Source: Cytospora piceicola | Taxonomy: Eukaryota; Ascomycota; Sordariomycetes; Diaporthales; Cytosporaceae | DNA: 64,000 nucleotides | Assembly (NCBI GenBank): GCA_023375675.1 | Contig: JALQBC010000022.1 | Coordinates: forward strand, 615,230-679,229 | Direction: 5' to 3' | In this document: in pieces, positions 1-9,209 of the stretch | Numbering within the stretch: the first letter of the stretch is position 1 | Layout: every line of letters begins with the position of its first letter | The notes under the pieces: generated by a model | What the model saw: the letters and a program-made list of their open reading frames with translations, nothing else | Databases searched by the model: none | What the model was told of the DNA's origin: nothing | Position numbers and translations under genes: made by a program

Positions 1-1084
1 GCCGTCGCTACCGACGACAGCCAGAAGGCCCGCATTGACCTCTGGAACCTCGACGGCAAACAGCTGCACACATATACCGGCCTCGAGGCATCTATAGTCA
101 AGTTGCGGTGTCACCCTGTTACTAGGCATGTTCTATGCATCACTATGGCTTTTGGCCCAGCGGGTGACCAAAAAGGATGGACAGTCACTGTGTTTCCCTC
201 GCCAACCTCAAGTCCGGTCGCATACGAATACAACATCCCACCAGACCAGGACGTCGATAGTAATCAACCAGATGCGGTTTGGGTGGACGGTGAAATCTTT
301 GTTTTCAGTGTTGGGACCAGAGTTATTGGGCTGAAATGCTCCGGGGATTCGATCACAGAAGTAAAGGAGTTACCTACCAGGACAGATGATTCCTTGACGC
401 AGATCCAATATGCGGCGCTGGCCGACGGCACTGGCTATTTCGCAGCGGCGACCCTGAAGGGAGACATTGATGTAAGTCACGGGAATATTGCCATATGTTG
501 CATTCTCTGCTACATTCCTGTTTCTCCGGGTAAACGCCCTTTACTAATACTTGCTACCAGATATGGGATCCCCGTGGTCACCGTCAAACCATATCTCGTG
601 CCCACGACGGGCCGATTATTTCTTTGCAGTGGCAGCCATCACAATCTCGTGACCCCGAGGGCGAGCTTTTATTGGCATCCGGGGGTGAAGATGGCACGAT
701 TGCCATCTGGGACGCCCGCTCGCCCGATAAGAAGCCCAGGCTTCAGAGGACGATCGACGACAATCCTGTTGTTGCCCTGTCATTTGCCCCCGACGGGGCT
801 TTCATCGCCGGTGCCACGCGAGACCAGGTCTTGATCTTCAAGGTTGGCGAGTACGCCTCTCCCCGATCAGCCTGGAAAAGATCTGTCCAACCTGGCGCAT
901 CAAGTCCCAAGTTGAACGGGATGAATGTCGAATCGGAGATAGAAGACCAACATAGCCTGAGCTGGGATGCAAACGGTCAGAGACTGGCATTCGGTGTTAA
1001 TGGCCTGGTATGTCTCCTATACTCTTGCGCACGTCAGTACTTATTGGCTAACCTCCCTAGCTTGCCGTGATTAATTTCCGGTGA
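1..1084 (+). CDS. WD40-repeat protein, TBL1/Sif2-like (3' part)
   Basis: The gene enters the window in frame at base 1 and its 5' end is missing. Three exons are inferred: 1-471, 561-1007 and 1061-1084. Both introns start GTAAGT or GTATGT, end in AG and are phase 0, giving 313 visible residues. WD-type blades are visible: IDLWNLDGK near the start, IWDPRG just after intron 1, and ASGGEDGTIAIWDAR later. The protein ends LAVINFR, encoded by a 24-nt last exon. The order of the last blades and the short terminal strand resemble the propeller of TBL1/TBL1XR1 and yeast Sif2, which sit in histone-deacetylase co-repressor complexes (SMRT/NCoR, Set3C). That assignment is inferred from blade resemblance. 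The N-terminal LisH domain that would confirm it lies outside the window, so another nuclear WD40 protein is possible. Confidence 0.75.
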
Positions 1085-2277
1085 TGATGGATGTCGGTCT
1101 TCTTGAGGTTATAGACCAGTATACTCTGATACCGATCTCGAATGCATGAGGGGTATACAGGCTGTCTGCATAGCGCAGCATAGCACAGCCGACCTCGGTT
1201 TCGAATTGCAGAGCGTCATTCGGATGGAATTGCACAGAGTGCTGAATTTGGACATCTCTGCATCATCCCCATTACGCCACGGCCCCGCGTGTTGGATGAC
1301 GTTGTACCAACAACGGTATCGTCGAGCCGATAGCATCCATGTTGGGATTGAAGACTTTTGCGGGCGTTTGAACGGTTTAGGGAACTAGCATCTTTCGAAA
1401 TACTACTACAGCCAGGTTCGTGGTATCTAACAACGGAGAGGTTTGGATATAAACGGATTGGGATGACATGGCATGCTGTCACAAAAAAAAAACATAACAA
1501 GCGATATCACTCGTCGATTGAGTGCAGCCTGCTCAACCTGCCCCTTGTATATTATATGCGAATGCGGCGCGTGGGGAGGACACAGGTGCTCAGGCGCAGG
1601 AGCTGCGAGGTCGTTGTGTTTTTTTTGGGGGGGTGGTCGAAAACAAGCATTAGCTGGATAGTAAGGTGTAGGTCGGGACAGGCCACGAAGAGAGCAACGG
1701 GGCAGTTACAGCTTGAAAGTCAAGAGTCATGTATTTGTATTGCATGCTGGAAAAGTTCAAAATACACGCAAGTTCAACAGTCTTTGGTCCAGAGCGGTTC
1801 CATCTTGTTCTTTGGCAAGCCCTTCGACCGAGGAAGATTAGCCAGGGGGAAGCTTGGAAGGCCTGAGACAGATCCGTCACACATATCTAGCCGATTACTA
1901 CTCAGTATTACTACCCAGACTAGCAAGGGACGAATGACTGCATGAGATGTCAAGAAACATGGTCGAACTACGGCCGCAAGAAGAAGATGACGATGATCAG
2001 ATGCAAATTACAATGAGAGCGGGAGGGTTCTATTGTAACAGATAACTGCGCACTTTACCATGGATATATATATATATATATAGCAAAGGGTTAATCTTAG
2101 TCCCCGCCCCATCGCGAGTACCCGACTACAGAAAGCTAGATACTTTCGCAGCCAACACAATAATCATCCCAGGGGGGAGTCACCTATCCACGCACGCAAG
2201 GAGGAGAAGCCCCGCCATACACGTAAGTGAGACACACCCACACTCACCCACACTATACTACTACAACCACCCCTTCC
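1085..2277. other. Spacer, no gene seen
   Basis: The 3' ends of the WD40 gene and the sugar transporter converge here. Open frames are short and resemble no protein I know. A TA dinucleotide run occupies about 2064-2083, and short A, T and G runs lie at 1484-1494 and 1618-1635. Confidence 0.6.
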
Positions 2278-4165
2278 TTACTTGTCCGCAGCCCCCTCCG
2301 CGACATGGTCCTCGTGCTCGGCCTCGTGCAGCCCCTTCTCGCTGATGCGGCCGGCCCTCCTCTCCAGGTCGGCGCCGAGGTCGGCCGTGTAGGCGGCCCT
2401 GTCGGTGCCGGGGACGAACCAGGGGGCGTTGGTGAAGAGGTAGTTCATCTCCTCGAGGGGCAGGGCCTTGGTCTCGGGCAGGACGGCCCAGAAGAAGACG
2501 GCGTTGGTGAGGTTGCAGACGACAAAGACGAGGTAGTAGCGCCAGCCGACGGCGGCGATGGCCAGGTCCGTGACCTGGCCGATCATGGTGTTGAAGGCGA
2601 ACGAGACCATGGTGGCGATGGAGACGCCCTTGGACCGCGTGTGCGTGTCGAAGACCTCGGCGGGGATGATCCACGAGAGCGGGCCGCACGTCGCGCTGAA
2701 CGACATGTTGTACAGCCACGTCACGACGATGAAGCCCCAGCCGGCGCCGCCGCTGCCGCCCGCGCCGCCCGCGCCGCCCGAGGGGGGCGGGAACTTGGCG
2801 ATGAGGACCGTGGCGATGAGGAACATGAGCGAGTTGAAGAGGTTCCCGCAGATGAGCGGCCAGCGCCGGCCGAAGCGGTCGATGAAGGCGATGCAGCTGG
2901 CCTGCGCGAGCAGCGCGAGGATGTTGTTGATGGCCTGGTACTTGAGCGTGTCCTGCCCCGAGATGCCGACCTGCCCGTAGATGTTGACGCTGAAGTACTG
3001 GATGGCCGAGACGCCCGTCATCTGGCACGAGGCCTGGAGGGAGCAGGCGATGAGGAGGCGGCGGAAGGACGAGCTGGGGGGAGGCAAGCCGTGTCAGTTT
3101 TGCTTTTCGGACTTTGCTACTAACTATGCCGGGAGAGGTCATTGTGGAGAAGGACTTACCGGCTTCTGAACAGCTCGAGGTAGCTCTTGGCCTCGTGCTC
3201 GTGGTCGTAGGTGATGGCCTCCTCGATCTGGGCGAACTCGGCCTTGACCCATGGGTCCTCGGTATTGCCGTTGGCATGGAGCTTTGCCAGCGTCTTCAGG
3301 CCTAGTTCTGGGTGGCCGTGGTCGATGAGCCAGCGTGGACTCTCCGGGAAGCCGAGGATCAGTGCGGCGAGGACGATGGCGGGGACGAGCTGGATCGCAA
3401 GGGGGACTGTGGTGCGTGGCAACCATGTCAGCAACGCACGAATTTGACCGGAGCTGCGTGCACGCTTGTGAGGGTGGGACATACTCCTATAAGCCCCCGA
3501 ACTTTTGATGGGGAAGGTCCCGTAGCTGAGCCACCCTGCAACGAAAGAGCCGATGCCCAGCATGAACTGTTGCAGGGCCGTGACTCTTCCCCTGATGCTC
3601 GGGTGGGCGATCTCGCCTTGGTAGACGGGGATGATCATCACGAGGAAACCAACTCCCAGCCCGGCGATGGCCCTGCCTCCCCAGAGCCATTGGAGGTTCT
3701 GGGCGGCCGTCTGGAAAGTGCCGCCAATGAGGAAGATCAATGCGCCCAGGAAGATTGTCCATCGTCGACCGATATAGTCACCAACGGGGCCGGCGAACAT
3801 GGCACCGAAGAAGGCGCCTCCGGTGAAGAGGGACACGACGACTCCGCTTAGTGGAACAGGTGGTTAGCAAAGGGGGGCCAGACGTATCACCAGTTCAACA
3901 ATATAGTATGGGTGCTCGCTCACGTCTGTACCGATGTCGGATTGTTGAAGTCATTCTTGAAAGCCTGGCACGAGATGACCTCTGCGATTACACCGAGATC
4001 ATATCCATAGAGGATAGATCCGACAGAGGCGAACACGCTCACGAGGAACTGAGCGAGACCATGTGTCAGTCATGCCTCTGAGACCCGGGAGCAGTGAGTA
4101 TCCCCCGAGACACGAGTGAAGGGCTGTCTGTAACTCACCTGGTACGTTTTCGGTGCGAGCACCAT
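2278..4165 (-). CDS. MFS sugar transporter
   Basis: A 12-TM sugar/H+ symporter of the major facilitator superfamily, expected in the plasma membrane. Five exons are inferred (4165-4139, 4048-3924, 3846-3485, 3406-3160, 3073-2278), with GT-AG introns and continuous phase, giving 518 residues, normal for the family. The start is the ATG of MVLAPKTYQ, whose short exon ends at GTGAGT. Family signatures are visible: GSILYGYDLGV in TM1, GDYIGRRW after TM2, GFPESPRWL before the central loop, RFGRRWP after TM8, PAEVFDTHTRSKG, and PETKALPLEEM after TM12. The substrate cannot be read from sequence. It is divergently transcribed from a GH51 arabinofuranosidase, which suggests pentose or arabino-oligosaccharide uptake; this is inference. 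Confidence 0.93.
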
Positions 4166-5332
4166 CTTGACTGACTGCCCTCCGGTATTTTCAAGTCAGG
4201 CAAGAGAAGTTACAAACAAGAGGAAACTCTTCGATTCATACAAAGATCCACAGTAAGCCAAGAGCAGGAGGGAAAAGATCAGCTCACCGAACCTACCTGC
4301 AACGGCCACCCAGCACATTAGATATATATTTATTTACATCAGTCACGTTCCAGACCGAAGGAGCCAAATCCCCAATGATCCGCGCCTGTGCGCATGCAGA
4401 GATTCACAACTCGTGTCGACCGGGACCCCTGCCCATCCCCAGGTCTTTGTTCCCACCATGGTCCTTGGAACCTCAAAGATCATTGGCAGAGACCAGTCCA
4501 TAAACAAAGACGTTCGGCCGCTACCCCAAACCCCAGAGGAAGCCCTGCTAGCGGCATGCGGGGAAAGCATGTCCAAGGTATGGGGAATGGGGGCAGGAAC
4601 CGTACAATAGTATGTCTGGGTCCATAAGTACGGATATAGTTTACCGGAGGAGTGGGCAGGAGGACACCTTCGGGCCTAGGAGAAACCCATTTTCCTCCTA
4701 TCACGAGCTATTCCGGTGGCAGGGGGGGATTCAAAAAGTACTCAAGGGAACAAAGGTGACCAAGGTCAAAGGCTGGCCGAGGCTGTCCATACACCGTCGT
4801 CTGGGGAGAGTCCTAACAATGCCCGCATCTGTCAGCCTAGCTGGGCTCGTACGGGCTCTTGGGTGCGCTTCGCCAGCCTATCAACTCGCCCTTGAACAGC
4901 ATATGTACCACCTGATCAAGAGGTCTGAGGGAACAGCTTCTGGAATCTGGGCGTTTGAAATCAAAAGCGGCAAGGTGCTTATAGTGTACACTATAATGAA
5001 CCAAGATCACGGGGTGACCTCCTTGTCATATGCGCGCCAATCATCAACGATGCCGGCCAAAGCCACCAACCCGTACCTTTCGTTCGGGCTAAGAACCCCC
5101 CGCGGGCGCCTCGGCCGGGGTAAAAGTTGGAGACAGTGGGGTATGAATTACATATGAGAGGGGAAAATGGAGATATAGTCTTCACTTGAAGTGTAACATC
5201 GTGGGATCGTGGGCCTCCGTGTAAAAGAGATAAGAAAAGAGAGTGCCCGGAAATTAGAGTAGTACAGGACGCATTGGACTCTGTTCTCCATACCAAACCA
5301 AACCACCTGGTGCCTCATTTTGCAACAGAAAG
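4166..5332. other. Divergent promoter region, transporter/GH51
   Basis: This 1.17-kb spacer separates the two 5' ends and probably holds both promoters. No coding sequence is convincing. A CTGGGG (CreA-type SYGGRG) occurs near 4801 and a GGCTAAG lies nearer the GH51 gene. Confidence 0.6.
5087..5093 (+). promoter_or_regulatory. Candidate XlnR/AraR-type site GGCTAAG
   Basis: GGCTAAG lies about 240 bp upstream of the GH51 start codon. The XlnR/Xyr1 core is GGCTAA or GGCTAR. A 6-7 bp match is expected often by chance, so the position is the only supporting argument. Confidence 0.25.
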
Positions 5333-6992
5333 ATGACGACATTTACCAAGGTCGCGGACAGTGAGAAGCCCCTTATCGAGGTGGATGCGGAGAAGAAGCT
5401 CTCCGAGGTAGACCCCATGACCTATGGCCACTTCACAGAGTATGTGCAAACCCCGTGCTGCATTGTTCCTGGCTGGGGGTAAGGGGAGGCGAAGTAGCAG
5501 TGCTAGCCTCCCCCTGCCAGGTAGCAGCACCGACAAGACAAGATGTTCGCACGTACCCTGAGCTGACCACCACCCAACCCCTAGGCACATGGGCCGCTGC
5601 ATCTACGGAGGCATGTACGACCCAGGCAACCCCCTCTCCGACGACCGCGGCTTCCGGAAGGACGTCCTCGAGGCCCTCAGGGAGCTCGACATCCCCGTGG
5701 TCCGCTACCCGGGCGGCAACTTCGTCGCGACGTACCACTGGCTCGACGGGGTCGGCCCCCGCGACGAGCGGCCCAAGAGGCCGGAGCTGGCGTGGCTGGG
5801 CACCGAGTCGAACCAGTTCGGCACGGACGAGTTCATGCAGTGGCTGGACGTGCTCGGCGAGGGCAAGGAGCGGCGCGTCGAGCCGTACATCTGCCTGAAC
5901 ATGGGCACCGGGACGCTGGACGAGGCGCTCGCTTGGGTCGACTACTGCAACGGCACCAGGGACACGTACTATGCCAACCTGCGGCGGCAGAACGGCCACC
6001 CGGAGCCGTACAACGTCAAGTACTGGGCGCTGGGCAACGAGATCTGGGGACCGTGGCAGGTCGAGCAGATGACCAAGGAGGACTACGCCAAGAAGGCGTT
6101 CCAGTGGGCCAAGGCGCTCCGCCTCCTGGATCCCAACCTGGTCCTGATCCTCTGCGGCGAGACGGGCCACTCGTCTTGGGACCACCACGTCCTGAAGGAG
6201 TGCGTCTCGCTCGTGGACATGCACTCCATCCACATCTACACGGCGTCGGCAAAGCACCTCCACAACGTGACGGCGCCCCTGACGGCCGAGCGCGCGATCC
6301 AGACGGCGGCGGCCCTGATCGACATTGCGCGCATCGAGAACAACGTGCCCCCGACCAAGCCGCCCGTCAAGATCTGCTTCGACGAGTGGAACGTGTGGGA
6401 CCCGGAGCGGGCGCCGGGCGACAAGGGGGCCGAGGAGAGGTACAACCTGTCGGACGCGCTCGCGGTGGCGATATGGCTGAACGTGTTCGTGCGGCAGAGC
6501 AGGTACGTGGGCATGGCCAACATCGCGCAGACGGTCAACGTCATCTCGCCGCTCATGACGAGCAAGGACGGCATCCTGAAGCAGACGACGTGGTGGCCGC
6601 TGCTGCTGTTCAGCAAGTACATGCGCGGCTGGACGGTGGCGGCGCACGTCAGGTGCGGCTCCTACACGGGCGAGACGTCGCCGGCCTGGCTGCAGGGCGT
6701 GTTGGAGGATGGTGCGCCGTGGCTGGATGTCAGTGCGGTTGTTGATGAGAAGGGGTATGTGAATGTGGTTGTGGTCAATATAAGCGACACACGGGATTTT
6801 GAGACGACGCTCAAGGGCGTGGATGGAAGCGTTGAGGTGCATACGGTCAATGGCTCAGACGTGGGTGTTGTGAATGTCGATGGCAAGGAGCAGGAGGTTG
6901 GCATAAAGCAGTCGAAATGGGAGGGCAAGGGAAGCTTTGTGTTTCCCAAGCACTCGATGACATTGCTGCGGTGGAGAAAGCATGCATCCTGA
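5333..6992 (+). CDS. Alpha-L-arabinofuranosidase, GH51, intracellular type
   Basis: Releases terminal L-arabinose from arabinan or arabinoxylan fragments by a retaining mechanism. Exon 1 is 5333-5439 (MTTFTKVADSEKP) and exon 2 is 5585-6992; the intron starts GTATGT and ends CCCTAG in phase 2. The product is 504 residues, the length of the compact intracellular GH51 type rather than the larger secreted fungal form. No signal peptide is visible. The catalytic acid/base is E188 in ALGNEIWGPW and the nucleophile is E303 in CFDEWNVWDP; VRYPGGNFV is also typical of the family. The C-terminal third forms the expected beta-sandwich region. With no signal peptide it probably acts on imported oligosaccharides, which fits the divergent MFS transporter. 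Strong family call; exact substrate unknown. Confidence 0.95.
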
Positions 6993-7767
6993 TCTGTATG
7001 ATATCTGATGTGTCATTTCCTGGAGTTTTGGGGAGGCTGAGTTGTGAGAGATAGACCATAGAGACTCAGCAACAGCAATCTGACGTGATTAACATGAAGG
7101 AGCTGGGGTTGGTTGAGATGTCTCGGGACCGGTACGCCGACAAATAGTACAGAATACAAAGCCATTGTCTGTCCGCTGTCGAATTGTCACCTATCACTTG
7201 GTCCCCTCTCGAGTCTGGTCTCTTCTCATCGACATCACTTTGTGACCGGGCATCGCTTGCGCCGGCATGAGATATGTTGTTGAGAATGAACGCCTCGTTT
7301 GCCCTTATCGTCATCTCTTCACATCCTGGTTGTTCTGACTGCACAGTGACCGTGTCGTGCGTGGCGCGGTGAGGATATGCAGAATGGTGTTTGCTGTTGA
7401 TTGTCCATGGAGAGCAGAAGGAAGAAGAGCGAGTCGTGCCGTATCACAGCAGATGCAGTAAATGCAGCTAGATATTTGGGCCCTGTCACCGCTAATATCG
7501 AGGCGTGTTAGTTGCCTCTCCCCGTGGCCCGGTCTTCTGTCTGGCCTACTAACAGTACTCACTCACCCCCTGAAAACACCCCAAACAAACTCCATACTAA
7601 GCTCACGTTACGGCTTCATATAACCCGTACGCAGAACTCATGAGCCTCAACTTATAGGATACCAACACATTCATATTCAAGTCACCCAATACCAGCTCAC
7701 ATTAGTCCACATCTCAACCTGACTTTGAAACCCCACAAGAGGACCACACCCACCACCTCCCACAACC
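6993..7767. other. Spacer, no gene seen
   Basis: Holds the 3' flank of the GH51 gene and the presumed promoter of the next gene. The last 80 bases before the ATG at 7768 are C/A-rich, as in fungal 5' leaders. Nothing else recognised. Confidence 0.6.
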
Positions 7768-8692
7768 ATGTCCAACTCCCAGACCCCCTTCTCGCACCGC
7801 AACACCGGCGGCCGCCTCTCCTCAAACTCATCAGCCTCCTCCTCGTCCAACCGCGGCGGGCCCTTCCACGGCCACGCCCACTGGGACACCCCGGCAGAGC
7901 TGGACCAGCCCTTCACCCCGGAGATGCGCGACAGGCAGGCCCGCGGGAAGGACCCCTACTCGGCCGGCGACGACATCTCCGACGCCAGCGATGCCGCCAG
8001 CCCCGGGAGGGTGATGATGGGCGGGGGCGGAGGAGGAGGAGGAGGAGTGGGAGGACATGGGTTTAGCCATCACACAAGGTACGTTTGAACAACAGGTCAC
8101 CCGCCGGGTCCCTCATCTCACCTTCCAGTGAAGGCACAATGAGAGGTGGAAGTAAGCAGGTCGAGGTTGAGTCGGAAAAAGGCTGATCACGAAACACAAC
8201 ACGCCCAACAGCAGCAGGAACAGCAACCGCAGCGGTAGACCGCAGCAGCAACAGCAACAACAACAGCCAAAGGAGCCGTTCAGCAAGGTCGAGAGGAGGG
8301 ACTGGGCCGAGACCGTGCTTGACAACCCAGAGTTGTTGATGATGTACGCCCAGAGCAGCGGTGATGTAAGTCATTCCCTGCCTCCCCCCTTTCCCACTTC
8401 CCCCTTTCCCATCTTTGCCTCAAGCACATCTGCCAAAACAAACTTCGCTGGATAACTCATCATATACTTGCCCTCTCCCCCAATACAGACCCTCCCGGCA
8501 ACGCGCTACAAGTTCAAAAAGATCATGTGCGGCTTCGAGGACGAGGAAGAGGACGACGAGTCCATCCCCGACACCCGCGGCGGCGGAAACTACCAGCAGC
8601 AGCAGCAGCAGTACCAGGCCCAGCAGCAGCAGCAGTCGTCAGTGCGGCAACAGCGTGGCCGAGGAGGGGGAGGAGGCGAGTCCAGGAGATAG
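7768..8692 (+). CDS. Unknown protein with poly-Gly and poly-Gln tracts
   Basis: I do not recognise this family. Three exons are inferred (7768-8078, 8212-8365, 8489-8692), with introns starting GTACGT and GTAAGT, ending in CAG, and consistent phase; the product is 222 residues. The N-terminus is Ser/Asn-rich, with repeated S and a His/Gly segment. A nine-glycine run ends exon 1, and exon 2 opens with an eight-glutamine run. The only segment that looks globular spans the second intron: ERRDWAETVLDNPELLMMYA followed by TLPATRYKFKKIMCGF, then an acidic stretch and another Q-rich tail ending in RGRGGGGG. The conserved-looking core flanked by low complexity suggests a small regulatory or scaffold protein of filamentous fungi. 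Splice model good, function unknown. Confidence 0.75.
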
Positions 8693-9209
8693 ATAAATAT
8701 GTTAGATAGACAGATAGGTTCCCGACAACGAGACGTTGTGGAAGATGAGGTTGACACGACTTATGAATGATGAACAGCCCTCGACTTATTCTCGCATTCT
8801 AGATATATTTTTGTCCGAGGCTGTAACCTTGTTGAGTACCTAGGTATTCCGTGAAGATGGCCCCCGATATGAGGGATAGCTGGCCCTGAAGCTTTTCAAA
8901 TAAGAATCACAAGTATTTATACTTCGACGTAATAAAATAACTACACTAGCAATACCCCCTCTTGCCTTGGGTGACATTGAAGCTCCTATCCAGGCTGCCA
9001 CCCATCTCTCCCCCTCTGTATCATTATCATTGCCCATTGAACGCCGTTCACCATGCATAACATGTGTGCCCCAGGAGTGAGTTGCCGACCTCCCTTTGGT
9101 AATCGCTATGAACCCTTTTTACCAGATCCCGTATAACAGTCATGACCATGTCCTATACTATGGATACTAGAATACCAGAAAACAACCGCCCCTCTCACTC
9201 TCAACTTTA
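8693..9209. other. Spacer between convergent genes
   Basis: The 3' flanks of the Q/G-rich gene and the ADAM gene meet here. It carries one GTACCTAGGTATT motif at about 8836-8848. No coding signal. Confidence 0.6.

Noticed and set aside
2064..2083. TA run considered as a transposon target or terminal feature
   Set aside because: No flanking inverted repeats or target-site duplication; simple dinucleotide slippage is enough.
5433..6842. 469-aa open frame antisense to the GH51 gene
   Set aside because: No domain, and the opposite strand encodes an enzyme with both catalytic glutamates in place.
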